From Silanimonas sp044377035 (lineage in GTDB: Bacteria; Pseudomonadota; Gammaproteobacteria; Xanthomonadales; Xanthomonadaceae), in NCBI RefSeq assembly GCF_044377035.1, contig NZ_JBILJW010000017.1, positions 1-64,000 of the forward strand: 64,000 nucleotides of DNA. The letters are read 5' to 3'. Numbering within the stretch: the stretch's first letter is position 1; the number at the start of each line of letters is the position of its first letter. A program made the position numbers and the translations under genes. Positions 27,087-36,675 of the stretch are shown in pieces. A model generated the notes under the pieces. The model saw nothing but the letters and a program-made list of their open reading frames with translations. It had not been told where the DNA came from and did no database searches.

Positions 27087-27323
27087 ATGAATGCAGATTT
27101 CGTGCGCCAGCTGATCGAAGCTGGCCTGCCCGGCGCCCGGGTCCACGTCGAGGGCGCCGACGGCGTGCACTTCGAAGCCACGGTCGTCAGCCCGGCCTTC
27201 GCCGGCAAGCTGCCGTTGGCCCGCCATCGCATGGTCTACGCGACGCTCGGCGAGCGCATGGGCGGCGAGATCCACGCCCTGGCCCTCCGTACCCTCACCC
27301 CTGACGAAGCCGACCGGAACTGA
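27087..27323 (+). CDS. ibaG: BolA/IbaG family protein
   Basis: The 78-residue BolA-fold protein contains V-H-V-E-G-A-D-G-V-H-F-E-A-T-V-V-S and A-R-H-R-M-V-Y-A-T-L-G. The His in the H-F-E segment and the conserved R-H are residues used with monothiol glutaredoxins to hold a [2Fe-2S] cluster. Adjacency to murA (2 bp apart) is the conserved location of IbaG/YrbA across gammaproteobacteria, which distinguishes it from BolA proper. It probably acts in Fe-S trafficking and acid response. Confidence 0.93.
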   Translation: MNADFVRQLIEAGLPGARVHVEGADGVHFEATVVSPAFAGKLPLARHRMVYATLGERMGGEIHALALRTLTPDEADRN

Positions 27324-27324
27324 C

Positions 27325-28584
<1,260 letters not shown>

Positions 28585-28588
28585 TCGC

Positions 28589-29263
28589 GTGCAGCGCGTT
28601 GGCGAGGACATCCTCGCGGCCCTCGACGCCGCGGCCAACGCCCCGGTACCGCCGCGCGTCGGCGAAGTGCTGGGTGCGGGCGGTGCCTCGGCCTTCGGCT
28701 TCACCCTCGTTGTGCTGTGCCTGCCCTTCCTGCAGCCGATCTCGCTCGGCCCCTTGGGCACCATCGGCGGGCTCGCGCTCGCCGGTATCGGCTGGCAGCT
28801 GGCGCGCGGTGATGCGCGCCCGTGGCTGCCCGAGTCACTCTCGCAAGCGCAGCTCGACGCGAACCAGTGGCGCCAGCTCGCCGCCGCTGCGCGCAAGGTG
28901 CTGGGCTGGGCGTCGAAACTCGTTCGCCCGCGACTCGGGCATTGGACCGAAGGCCGTCGCGGCCATCGCATCGCCGGCTCGCTGGTCGTGGTCGCGGCGC
29001 TGCTGCTGGCGATTCCCGTCGGCGGCATCCCGCTGAACAACCTGCTGCCGGCGCTCGCCATCATTTGCGCCGCCTTGGCGTTGATGGCCGACGACGGCCT
29101 GATGTTCCTGTTCGCGCTGTTCTGGCTGGCCGTGACGGTCGGTTACTTCATCGTCCTGTACGAAGTGTTCGTAGCGATGGCGATGAAGGCTTGGGCGCTG
29201 TTCCACCTCTGGCCCACGGCGTGGTCGCTGGTCGAGGCCGGTTGGCGGACCCTCGGGGCCTGA
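28589..29263 (+). CDS. ExoD-family membrane protein
   Basis: The 224-residue protein has a cytosolic N-terminus followed by several hydrophobic segments (A-F-G-F-T-L-V-V-L-C-L-P-F-L near 33; L-V-V-V-A-A-L-L-L-A-I-P near 135; N-N-L-L-P-A-L-A-I-I near 150; L-F-W-L-A-V near 175). The early V-L-C-L-P-F-L-Q-P and later I-P-L-N-N-L-L-P-A are the paired signatures of the ExoD family, first linked to exopolysaccharide in rhizobia. Its mechanism is unknown. It starts with GTG 4 bp after murA and is probably co-transcribed. Confidence 0.82.
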   Translation: MQRVGEDILAALDAAANAPVPPRVGEVLGAGGASAFGFTLVVLCLPFLQPISLGPLGTIGGLALAGIGWQLARGDARPWLPESLSQAQLDANQWRQLAAAARKVLGWASKLVRPRLGHWTEGRRGHRIAGSLVVVAALLLAIPVGGIPLNNLLPALAIICAALALMADDGLMFLFALFWLAVTVGYFIVLYEVFVAMAMKAWALFHLWPTAWSLVEAGWRTLGA

Positions 29264-29293
29264 TCGGCCGTCGCGGCGCGACCGCCGCTGGCA

Positions 29294-30004
29294 TCAGCCG
29301 CGGCGCAGCAGCCGCATCTCGACCGTATCGCCGTCGTCCTCGCGCTGTTCGATGCGCAAGGGCAGATGGCCGTCGTCGCGGTCGAGCCACAGCACCGTGG
29401 TGCGGCCGCTGGCGTCGTCGCGTCGCCGCTCGATGCGCAGGCCCTGTTCGGAGGCCGCGCCCATCGGCACCGCTTCGGCCTCGCCGATCCACCAGGTCTG
29501 CGCTTCCACCGCGTTGCGGCCGGCCACCTGCAGGGCCTGTGCACCGCGTTTCCCGCCGGCGACGGACTGCATCAGCGCCACGGTGAGCAGCTGCCGATCG
29601 AGGATGCCGCGCACATAGGGGGCCTCCTGGCGTTCGTCGCGGTTGCGCAGGGTGATGCGGCCCGCGGCGGCATCGACGACGGCGCTGCGCTCGCGCGAGT
29701 TGAAGCTGGTCTTCTGCGCGTAGCGGTAGTCGAGCGTTTCCGGGCGGCCATCGACGTAGCGGAAGCGGCTCGATTCGTCGATGCGCACGCCGGCGATCTT
29801 GGCCAGCCCCTGCGTGCCCCGCGTCTCGCTGGTGAAGCGCCAGTCGTTGCCGTCGCGTGCGAGGCGCAGCGTCGCTTCGCCGAGCACATCGCCGTTGCGA
29901 CGGACCTCGTAGGTCGCGCTGAACGGGGCCACCGGCGCGGCCGTCGCCGGGAGGGCCAGTGCCAGCGATAGCGCCATGGCGCCGCGGAGCAGGATCGAAC
30001 GCAT
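29294..30004 (-). CDS. DUF3108 periplasmic protein
   Basis: The 236-residue protein has a signal peptide (A-M-A-L-S-L-A-L-A-L-P-A-T-A-A, about 1-22) and a beta-rich domain opening F-S-A-T-Y-E-V-R-R-N-G-D-V-L-G-E-A. Y-R-Y-A-Q-K-T-S-F-N-S-R-E-R and V-E-A-Q-T-W-W-I-G follow. This is DUF3108, found next to purN/purM in gamma- and betaproteobacteria. Its fold resembles lipid-binding barrels, but the role is unknown. ATG 30004 marks the signal peptide start. It follows purN by 37 bp on the same strand. Confidence 0.85.
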   Translation of the reverse strand: MRSILLRGAMALSLALALPATAAPVAPFSATYEVRRNGDVLGEATLRLARDGNDWRFTSETRGTQGLAKIAGVRIDESSRFRYVDGRPETLDYRYAQKTSFNSRERSAVVDAAAGRITLRNRDERQEAPYVRGILDRQLLTVALMQSVAGGKRGAQALQVAGRNAVEAQTWWIGEAEAVPMGAASEQGLRIERRRDDASGRTTVLWLDRDDGHLPLRIEQREDDGDTVEMRLLRRG

Positions 30005-30041
30005 GGGGAGGTCCTTCGTGGTGTCGTCGAGGGCGCCGCGC

Positions 30042-30707
30042 TCAGGGCGCGGCGTGCAGCCGGTCGTCGTCGCCGAGGCGCAGGGGTTCGCGCAGCGGGG
30101 CGCCCTGCCAGCGGATGGCATCGGCATCGAGCCGCAGCGCGCCGCCGGCGACGGCAGCGACGCTGGCGAGGAGCAGCGGATGCTCGCGGGCCAGCACGCG
30201 CGCGGCCAGGGTTTCCGCCGTATCGCCGTCGTGCACCGGCACGCGCACCTGGGCCAGCACCGGGCCGGCGTCCAGTTCGGGGATCACCACGTGGACGCTC
30301 GCCCCGTGCTCGGCATCGCCGGCCTCCAGCGCGCGCTGGTGCGTGTGCAGGCCCGGGTGGCGCGGCAGCAGCGAGGGATGGATGTTGATCATGCGGTTCG
30401 GGAAACGGGCGATCGCGGCGGCGCCGATGATGCGCATGTATCCCGCACAGACGATGAGGTCGGGCTGAACCGCGTCGATGGCGTCGAACATCGCCGCGTC
30501 GAAGGCGTCGCGCGTTTCGAAAGTGTTCGGCTTCATCGCCCAGGCGTGGACGCCGGCCTCGGCGGCGAGGGCCATGGCGCCGCTCTGTGGCTTGTCGGAG
30601 AACACGCCGACCACGCTGCCGTGGATGTGCCCCGCGGCGCAGGCCTGGAGCAGGGCTGCGAAGTTGCTGCCGCGCCCCGAGGCGAGGACCGCGAGGCGCA
30701 AGCTCAT
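30042..30707 (-). CDS. purN: Phosphoribosylglycinamide formyltransferase
   Basis: The 221-residue GAR transformylase uses 10-formyl-THF in step 3 of purine synthesis. It shows L-A-V-L-A-S-G-R-G-S-N-F near the N-terminus, A-G-Y-M-R-I-I, the catalytic N-I-H-P-S-L-L-P (Asn/His about 107-109) and H-G-A-S-V-H-V-V-I-P-E-L-D-A-G-P-V-L with the essential Asp. ATG 30707 gives the normal start; upstream in-frame codons belong to the neighbouring membrane gene region. It overlaps that small gene by 4 bp. Confidence 0.96.
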   Translation of the reverse strand: MSLRLAVLASGRGSNFAALLQACAAGHIHGSVVGVFSDKPQSGAMALAAEAGVHAWAMKPNTFETRDAFDAAMFDAIDAVQPDLIVCAGYMRIIGAAAIARFPNRMINIHPSLLPRHPGLHTHQRALEAGDAEHGASVHVVIPELDAGPVLAQVRVPVHDGDTAETLAARVLAREHPLLLASVAAVAGGALRLDADAIRWQGAPLREPLRLGDDDRLHAAP

Positions 30708-30961
30708 CGCGAGGGCGCGCGGCGGGGTACCGCGAGACGCCACGCCAGCACGGCCGCGCCCAGCGCGGTCATGATGCACATCGCGAACAGCGGCAGGGCG
30801 GCCTGCAGCAGCAGCCAGCCGAAATCGACATCGCGCTGCACGTGTTGGATGAAGGCGAAATCGTCCTTCCGCACCAGCGGCCAGAGCGCAATGGCTCCGG
30901 CGGAAGTGGCGGCCGCGAGGAGGGCGGACAGCGCGATGGCGATGCGGCGTGCCGAGCCCAT
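30704..30961 (-). CDS. Small two-helix membrane protein between purM and purN
   Basis: The 85-residue protein has two predicted membrane helices (A-I-A-L-S-A-L-L-A-A-A-T-S-A-G-A-I-A-L, about 7-25; L-L-L-Q-A-A-L-P-L-F-A-M-C-I-M-T-A-L, about 49-70), a short polar loop and a basic C-terminus. I do not recognise a family. It starts 11 bp after purM and overlaps purN by 4 bp (ATGA), so it is surely translated as part of the pur operon even though purine synthesis needs no membrane protein. Confidence 0.7.
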   Translation of the reverse strand: MGSARRIAIALSALLAAATSAGAIALWPLVRKDDFAFIQHVQRDVDFGWLLLQAALPLFAMCIMTALGAAVLAWRLAVPRRAPSR

Positions 30962-30972
30962 GCCTCCGGCCC

Positions 30973-32046
30973 TCAGCCGATGCGCACGCGCTCGTGCACC
31001 GACGCGCCGGCGCTCTTCACCACGCGGCCGATCGGGCGCGGCGGCAGGCCTGCGGCGGTGAGCGGTGCGGACAGCGCCGGGATCGACGCTTCCGGCACCA
31101 CCAGCACGAAGCCGATGCCGCAGTTGAAGGTGCGCCACATCTCGGCGTCGGCGATGGCGCCTTCGCGCTGCAGCCACTCGAACACCGGCGGCAGGATGAT
31201 CGTCGAGGCGTCGATGTCGAGGCCGAGGCCATCCGGAATGACGCGGATGATGTTCTCGGTGAGGCCGCCGCCGGTGATGTGCGCCATGCCGTGGATCGGC
31301 GAATCAGCGCCCGGGAAGGCCTGCAGCAGCGACAGGATCGGCTTCACGTAGAGCTGGGTCGGGGCCATCAGCGCGTCGATCAGCGGCACGCCGCCGACCT
31401 GCACGTCGAGGCCGCCCTTGGCCGCGTCGAAGCCGGCGCGTGCCAGCACCTTGCGGATCAGCGAGTAGCCATTGCTGTGCGGGCCGGAGGAGGGCAGGGC
31501 CAGCAGCACATCGCCTTCGCGCACACGTCCGCCGTCGCGCAGCTCGCTCTTCTCCACCGCGGCGACGCAGAAGCCGGCGAGGTCGTATTCGCCGGGCGCG
31601 TACATGTCGGGCATCTCGGCCGTTTCGCCGCCGATCAGCGCGCAGCCCGAGAGCTCGCAGCCACGGGCGATGCCGCCGATGACCGCGGCCGCGGTGTCGA
31701 TGTGCAGCTTGCCCGTGGCGAAATAGTCGAGGAAGAACAGCGGCTCGGCACCCTGCACCAGCACGTCGTTGACGCACATGGCCACGAGGTCGATGCCGAT
31801 GGTGTCGTGGCGGTTCAGCTGCTGGGCCAGCTTCAGCTTGGTGCCCACACCGTCGGTGCCGGAGACCAGCACCGGCTCGCGGTACTTGCCGGAGAGGTCG
31901 AACAGGGCGCCGAAGCCGCCGAGCCCGCCCATCACTTCGGGGCGGAAGCTGCGCTTCACCAGCGGCTTGATGCGCTCGACGAGGTCGTTGCCGGCGTCGA
32001 TGTCGACCCCCGCGTCGCGGTAGGTCAGGGGCGTCGGGGTGCTCAC
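30973..32046 (-). CDS. purM: Phosphoribosylformylglycinamidine cyclo-ligase
   Basis: This AIR synthetase of about 357 residues cyclises FGAM with ATP in step 5 of purine synthesis. It begins near L-T-Y-R-D-A-G-V-D-I-D-A-G-N and shows G-G-F-G-A-L-F-D-L, S-G-T-D-G-V-G-T-K-L, the C-V-N-D-V-L-V-Q-G-A-E-P-L motif, A-L-I-G-G-E-T-A-E-M-P and G-G-G-L-T-E-N-I. The start is uncertain: GTG 32046 gives the best match to family length, while ATG 32067 adds seven residues (MPEGPPP). Confidence 0.95.
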   Translation of the reverse strand: MSTPTPLTYRDAGVDIDAGNDLVERIKPLVKRSFRPEVMGGLGGFGALFDLSGKYREPVLVSGTDGVGTKLKLAQQLNRHDTIGIDLVAMCVNDVLVQGAEPLFFLDYFATGKLHIDTAAAVIGGIARGCELSGCALIGGETAEMPDMYAPGEYDLAGFCVAAVEKSELRDGGRVREGDVLLALPSSGPHSNGYSLIRKVLARAGFDAAKGGLDVQVGGVPLIDALMAPTQLYVKPILSLLQAFPGADSPIHGMAHITGGGLTENIIRVIPDGLGLDIDASTIILPPVFEWLQREGAIADAEMWRTFNCGIGFVLVVPEASIPALSAPLTAAGLPPRPIGRVVKSAGASVHERVRIG

Positions 32047-32213
32047 GGGTGGCGGGCCTTCGGGCATCAAGCGAAGCGCGCAGTTTACCAGCCGGGCTCC
32101 GGCCGACGGTCGCCGGGGCCCCCTCGCGGCTGAACCGGGGCCGCCGCGGCCATTGCCGCGTTGGACGCTTCCGCGCGCCCTGCGGCACCATGGCGCGTCC
32201 CTCGGAGTCCACG

Positions 32214-33374
32214 ATGCACGCGCTTTCCTCCCGATCCCTCCGCGCCCTCGCGCTGTCCGGCCTGCTCCTCGGGGGCGCGATGCCCTCGGCCCACGCGCAG
32301 GCGCAGGCCGCCGGCGAAGCGCCCGTCGCGGGCCCCGCTGCGGCGGAACCCGCTGCGGCGCCCTCGCGGGAGCTCGAGTGGTACACCGCCGAAGTGCCGG
32401 TGACCTCGCAGGAGAGCCGCGAGCGTGACGCCGCACTCGGCCGCGCGCTGGCCCAGGTGCTGGTTCGGGTGAGCGGGCAGGTGGCGGCGCCGAACGACTC
32501 CGTGGCGCAGCGGGCGCTGCGCGTCGCCGAATCCATGGTCGTGGGCACCGAGTACCGCGATGTCGAGGAATTGGCCGGTGGCGTGCCGGTCCAGCGCCAA
32601 GTGCTGGCGGCAAGCTTCGATCCCGACGCCGTCGATGCGCTGGTGGTCGCGGCGGGCCTGCCGCTGTGGGCCGGCGAGCGGCCGAAGCCGATGCTTTGGC
32701 TGGCGGTCGACGATGGCGGCGGCGCCGGCCCGCGCCTCGTTTCGGCGCAACAGATCAACGTGGTGAAGCCGCTGGCGCAGCGCGGTCTGGAGCGCGGCCT
32801 GCGCTTCCTGCTGCCCGGCGGTACCGCCGTGGAGCAACCGGCCTCCGGCAGCATCTGGGCCCTCGATGCCGCCGCGGTCGGCGTGCTGTCCAGCCGCTAT
32901 GGCGCCCGCGTGCAGCTGCTCGGCAAGGTGGCCCGCGCCGGTGCCGCAGGCTGGACCAGCGAATGGCTGCTGGCCGACGGTGCCGAGGAACTGGCGCGCT
33001 GGAGCGTCACCGATCCCAGTCCGCAGCGGGCCATCGCCGCGGGTGCGGACCGCGCGGCCGACACACTGGCGGCGCGGCAGGCGAAGCGCGTCGAGGCCGG
33101 CAAGGCCGAAGTGCTGGAGGCGGAAATCCTCGGCATCGACAGCCAGTCCGCGTGGCTCGACCTCGCCGCCTACTTGCAGTCCCTGCCGGTGCTGCGCGGT
33201 TTCGATGTGATCGAAGCCCGCCCCGATGCGATGCGCGTCCGACTCGACCTCGCCGTCGACCGTGCGCGTTTCGAGGCGATGCTGGGAGGTTCCGGGCGCC
33301 TCGTGCCGGAGACCACCGCCTCCGCCACCGATGCGACCCTGCCCGCGCTGGTGCGCTACCGCGTGGCGCGCTGA
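32214..33374 (+). CDS. DUF2066 domain-containing exported protein
   Basis: The 386-residue protein has a signal peptide (L-A-L-S-G-L-L-L-G-G-A, cleavage near A-H-A), an Ala/Pro-rich linker and a DUF2066 domain (W-Y-T-A-E-V-P-V-T-S-Q, A-L-A-Q-V-L-V-R-V-S-G, then P-M-L-W-L-A-V-D-D-G). Function is unknown. In gammaproteobacteria DUF2066 recurs in the order purM-DUF2066-perM-hda, exactly as seen here, with purM divergent. ATG 32214 begins the signal peptide. Confidence 0.85.
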   Translation: MHALSSRSLRALALSGLLLGGAMPSAHAQAQAAGEAPVAGPAAAEPAAAPSRELEWYTAEVPVTSQESRERDAALGRALAQVLVRVSGQVAAPNDSVAQRALRVAESMVVGTEYRDVEELAGGVPVQRQVLAASFDPDAVDALVVAAGLPLWAGERPKPMLWLAVDDGGGAGPRLVSAQQINVVKPLAQRGLERGLRFLLPGGTAVEQPASGSIWALDAAAVGVLSSRYGARVQLLGKVARAGAAGWTSEWLLADGAEELARWSVTDPSPQRAIAAGADRAADTLAARQAKRVEAGKAEVLEAEILGIDSQSAWLDLAAYLQSLPVLRGFDVIEARPDAMRVRLDLAVDRARFEAMLGGSGRLVPETTASATDATLPALVRYRVAR

Positions 33375-33395
33375 CCCGATGCCAAGGACCGCCCG

Positions 33396-34541
33396 ATGAC
33401 TGCCCCGCTGCTCTGGTTGCGCCCCTGGCTGTGGCTGGGCGGCTTCGTCGTGCTCGGCCTGCTGCTCTGGCTGCTGGGCCCCGTGTTGACGCCCTTCGCC
33501 GTCGCGGCGCTGTTGGCGTGGATGGCCGACCCGCTGGTCTCTCGCATCGAGCAGCGCGGGCGCTCGCGCGGAACGGCGGTCACCCTCGTGTTCCTGATGA
33601 TGAGCCTGCTGTTGGTGCTCGTCGTGCTGCTGCTGGTGCCGATGCTGAAGACGCAGATCGAGCAGGCGGGCGAGTGGGGCCCGAAGCTCGGCGTGTGGAT
33701 CACCGGAACGGCGATTCCCTGGGTGGAGGCCCGCTTCAGCGTGTCGATCGCCGCCTACGTCGATCCGGCGGAACTCGGCAACTTGTTGAAGGAACACTGG
33801 CAACAGGCCGGCGGCGTCGCAGCGAACGTGATCGGGGGCCTGTCGAAATCCGGACTCGCCTTCCTCGCGCTGGTCGCCAACCTGCTGCTGATCCCGCTGG
33901 TCACGTTCTATTTCATGCGCGACTGGCGCGGGATGATCGACGCGGTGCACGGGCTGATCCCGCGCCCGCTGGAGCCCACGGTCGTACGCCTGGCCCGCGA
34001 ATCGGATGATGTGCTTGGTGGTTTCCTGCGTGGCCAGGTTAGCGTGATGATCGCGCTGGGCCTGATCTACGGCGTGGGCTTGAGCCTCATCGGCCTCGAC
34101 CTCGGCTTCCTGATCGGCATGATCGCCGGCCTGCTCAGCTTCGTGCCCTACCTCGGTACCGCCATCGGCCTCGTCGCGGCGGTCATCGCCACCCTCGTCG
34201 AGCACGGCGATCTTTTCCACCTCGTCCTGGTGTGCGCGGTGTTCAGCGGTGGCCAACTCATCGAGGGCTTCGTGCTGACGCCGTGGCTGGTGGGCGACCG
34301 CATCGGCCTGCATCCGGTGGCGGTGGTGTTCGCGATCATGGCGGGCGGCCAGCTCTTCGGCTTCCTCGGCATCCTGTTGGCGTTGCCCGCGGCCGCGGTG
34401 TTCATGGTGCTGCTGCGCTACGCGCATGAGCGCTACACGCAGAGCGTTCTGTATCGCGAAGACCGCGACGGCGACGGCGTGCTGGAAGGCGAGCGCGAAG
34501 GCCCGCCTGCCGACGAGGCCCGCGACACGCCGCCTGCATGA
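33396..34541 (+). CDS. AI-2E family transporter / PerM-like permease
   Basis: The 381-residue polytopic membrane protein has about eight hydrophobic segments, with an N-terminal pair (W-L-G-G-F-V-V-L-G-L-L-L-W-L-L-G) and later I-A-G-L-L-S-F-V-P-Y-L-G-T-A-I-G, the family hallmark. It ends in an acidic/basic cytosolic tail. Members include TqsA (AI-2 export) and PerM-like proteins next to hda. Location rather than sequence suggests the PerM branch. It overlaps hda by 4 bp. The transported substrate is unknown. Confidence 0.88.
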   Translation: MTAPLLWLRPWLWLGGFVVLGLLLWLLGPVLTPFAVAALLAWMADPLVSRIEQRGRSRGTAVTLVFLMMSLLLVLVVLLLVPMLKTQIEQAGEWGPKLGVWITGTAIPWVEARFSVSIAAYVDPAELGNLLKEHWQQAGGVAANVIGGLSKSGLAFLALVANLLLIPLVTFYFMRDWRGMIDAVHGLIPRPLEPTVVRLARESDDVLGGFLRGQVSVMIALGLIYGVGLSLIGLDLGFLIGMIAGLLSFVPYLGTAIGLVAAVIATLVEHGDLFHLVLVCAVFSGGQLIEGFVLTPWLVGDRIGLHPVAVVFAIMAGGQLFGFLGILLALPAAAVFMVLLRYAHERYTQSVLYREDRDGDGVLEGEREGPPADEARDTPPA

Positions 34542-35242
34542 GTGCCCAGCTGCCGCTGGCGCTGCCGGTGGGGCCGGACCAGCGCTTCGAATTGTTCGTC
34601 GGCCACGACTGGGCCGTCGAGGTTCTGCGTGCCGCTGCGACGGGCGAACGCGTCGATGCGTCGATTGATGCCGGCCTGTTCGTCGAAGGCGTCGAGGGGA
34701 GCGGCAAGAGCCATCTGCTGTTGGCCGCGTGTCGCGAGGCGCACGAGGCCGGACGTCGCGCACGCTACCTGCCGGTGCCGGCCTTTGCTGGCGCGCTCGG
34801 CACGATGCTCGAGGGCCTCGACGCGAACGACCTCGTGGCGCTCGACGGCATCGAGGCTGTTTCCGCTTCACGCGAGGACTGCGAAGCCCTGTTCCACCTG
34901 CACAACCGCCTGCGTGACGCGGGACGAACGCTGCTCTACGCATCGCGCCTGCCGGCTAGCGCCGCCGCCTGGGCGCTGCCGGACCTGCGCTCGCGCCTCG
35001 GGCAGGGCCTGAGGGTGTCGCTCGATGTGTTGGATGACGCCGGCCGCCGCGAGGCGCTGCGTCGCCGCGCCGCACGCCGCGGTCTCGAGCTCGACGACGC
35101 CGTGCTCGACTGGCTGTTCCGTCGCGTCGAGCGCGACCTGAAATCTCTCACTGCGCTGCTGGATCGGCTCGATCGTGCAGCGCTCGCCGCACAGCGCCGG
35201 CTGACGGTGCCCTTCGTGCGCCAAGCGCTCGATCTCGATTGA
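34538..35242 (+). CDS. hda: DnaA regulatory inactivator Hda
   Basis: The 234-residue DnaA-like AAA+ protein has the N-terminal clamp-binding motif Q-L-P-L-A-L (residues 4-9), Walker A G-V-E-G-S-G-K-S-H near 50-58, a Walker B-like L-V-A-L-D-G-I-E-A and sensor R-S-R-L near 150. On the sliding clamp it stimulates ATP hydrolysis by DnaA and prevents over-initiation. It lacks the DnaA DNA-binding domain IV, as expected. The start codon overlaps the perM stop (ATGA). Confidence 0.93.
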   Translation: MSAQLPLALPVGPDQRFELFVGHDWAVEVLRAAATGERVDASIDAGLFVEGVEGSGKSHLLLAACREAHEAGRRARYLPVPAFAGALGTMLEGLDANDLVALDGIEAVSASREDCEALFHLHNRLRDAGRTLLYASRLPASAAAWALPDLRSRLGQGLRVSLDVLDDAGRREALRRRAARRGLELDDAVLDWLFRRVERDLKSLTALLDRLDRAALAAQRRLTVPFVRQALDLD

Positions 35243-35282
35243 CCATCCCGCGGCGCTCCGGCCGCGATGCAAGGGAGGCCCC

Positions 35283-35939
35283 ATGAACGTCCTCGTCTTC
35301 CTCGGTTCGCGCCGGGCGTCGTCCCCACCGAGTCCGCCGCGACTCGGCGAACGCGTCGCCCGCCATCTCGTCGCTGAAGCGTCGACGTCCTTCCAAGTCG
35401 AGCTCGTCGATCCGCTGGCGCTGCCGATCGAGCCGGTGTTCCGCCCGGTGTTCACGCGGCCGGCGTCCGAGGTTCCGCCGGCGATGGCGGAACTGCACGC
35501 ACGCATCCGTGCCGCCGACGCCTACGTGATGGTCAGTCCGGAGTACAACCACTCGCCGAGCCCGGCCCTTACCGATTTGCTGAACGCGTTCCCGAGCTCG
35601 GCGTTCGCCTTCAAACCCAGTCTGATCGCGACGTATTCGTCCGGCCAATGGGGTGGTACGCGGGCCGCGGTCGGGCTGCGCACGTTCCTCTCGGAACTGG
35701 GCTGCGTTCCGGTCTCGGCGATGCTGCATTACCCGCACGCGGATCGCGTGTTCGACGCCGACGGACGGCCTGCCGCGGGCGAAGACGCCGGCCGCTGGGC
35801 AAGTTACGCGGCGCGGGGTCTCTCGCAGCTGGCGTGGTGGGCGCAGGCCGCGGCGGCCCAGCGCGAAGCGGTTGATCCGTTCGCCGCGTCGCCGCCTTTT
35901 CGGCGCCGTCCCACGGAGCGCGACGCTCCGGCGGGTTGA
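35283..35939 (+). CDS. NADPH-dependent FMN reductase family oxidoreductase
   Basis: The 218-residue flavodoxin-fold protein shows N-V-L-V-F-L-G-S-x-R at the N-terminus (phosphate-binding loop of FMN), Y-V-M-V-S-P-E-Y-N-H-S-P-S-P-A-L (the FMN_red signature) and S-G-Q-W-G-G-T-R-A-A. Such proteins reduce FMN, quinones or chromate. The C-terminal 50 residues are Ala/Arg-rich and non-conserved. A good gggagg ribosome-binding site lies 7 bp upstream. It is convergent with murU, the stops being 3 bp apart. Confidence 0.9.
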   Translation: MNVLVFLGSRRASSPPSPPRLGERVARHLVAEASTSFQVELVDPLALPIEPVFRPVFTRPASEVPPAMAELHARIRAADAYVMVSPEYNHSPSPALTDLLNAFPSSAFAFKPSLIATYSSGQWGGTRAAVGLRTFLSELGCVPVSAMLHYPHADRVFDADGRPAAGEDAGRWASYAARGLSQLAWWAQAAAAQREAVDPFAASPPFRRRPTERDAPAG

Positions 35940-35942
35940 ACC

Positions 35943-36662
35943 TCAGCGCAGGGCGGCGTCGAGGGCCGCCAGCCGCTCGGGCGTGCCCACATCCGTCCAT
36001 CGGCCGTCGTGGCGTTGGCCGGTGATCACGCCGTTGGCAATAGCCGCATCGAACAGCGGGCGCAGCTTGAATCGCGGCGGCGTTTCGTTGGCGCCGGGTG
36101 CGTCGCCGACGATCCCGCGCCAGCCATCGAGGAACTCGCGGCGGTACAGGCCGATGCCGGAGAAGGTGAGCGCCTCGGCCCCGGCGGTCGCGAGCTGCAG
36201 GCGCCCGTCGTTGCCGAGGGCAAAATCGCCGCGGCCGTGATGCTCCGGGTTCGCCACCATCACGAGGTGCGCAAGGCCTTCGGGTTCGCGAGGCAGCGTG
36301 GCGAAGTCGAAATCCGTCCACACGTCCGCGGCGATGGCGAGGAAGGGGGGCTCGCCCAGCAGCGGCAGGGCGTTGAGCATGCCACCGCCCGTTTCCAGTG
36401 GTTCCGGGCCTTCGTGCACGAAGTGCAGTCGCAAGCCCCAGGCCGCGCCGTCACCGAGCGCTGGCGCGAAGCAGTCGGCCAGCCAACTCGTGTTGATCAC
36501 GACGTCGCGGACGCCGAGCGCGGCGAGCTTTTCGAGATGCCAGGCGATCAGCGACTTGCCGCCGGCCATGAGCAGGGGCTTCGGCGTGGTCTCGGTGAGC
36601 GGACGCATGCGCTCGCCCTTGCCGGCGGCGAAGACGAGGGCGTGCGTCGGGCGGTCGCTCAT
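35943..36662 (-). CDS. murU: N-acetylmuramate-1-phosphate uridylyltransferase MurU
   Basis: The 239-residue nucleotidyltransferase has the N-terminal pyrophosphorylase motif A-L-V-F-A-A-G-K-G-E-R-M-R-P-L-T and T-P-K-P-L-L. E-T-G-G-G-M-L-N-A, an Asp-containing A-A-D-V-W-T-D-F and W-T-D-V-G-T-P-E-R-L complete the family features. Together with the kinase 13 bp upstream (amgK) it forms the MurU/AmgK recycling route, in which MurNAc goes to MurNAc-1-P and then UDP-MurNAc, bypassing MurA and giving intrinsic fosfomycin tolerance in pseudomonads. Adjacency supports this over other NTP transferases. Confidence 0.88.
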   Translation of the reverse strand: MSDRPTHALVFAAGKGERMRPLTETTPKPLLMAGGKSLIAWHLEKLAALGVRDVVINTSWLADCFAPALGDGAAWGLRLHFVHEGPEPLETGGGMLNALPLLGEPPFLAIAADVWTDFDFATLPREPEGLAHLVMVANPEHHGRGDFALGNDGRLQLATAGAEALTFSGIGLYRREFLDGWRGIVGDAPGANETPPRFKLRPLFDAAIANGVITGQRHDGRWTDVGTPERLAALDAALR

Positions 36663-36675
36663 GCGGGCGGCGGGC

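Noticed and set aside
25382..27304. 640-codon open frame on the forward strand
   Set aside because: It is antisense to kdsC and kdsD, both with complete catalytic motifs, and shows no domain.
32085..34943. 952-codon open frame on the reverse strand
   Set aside because: It is antisense to DUF2066, perM and hda, which have signal peptides, membrane segments and family motifs. The antisense protein is low-complexity and Gln/His/Arg-rich, as expected from GC-rich shadow frames.
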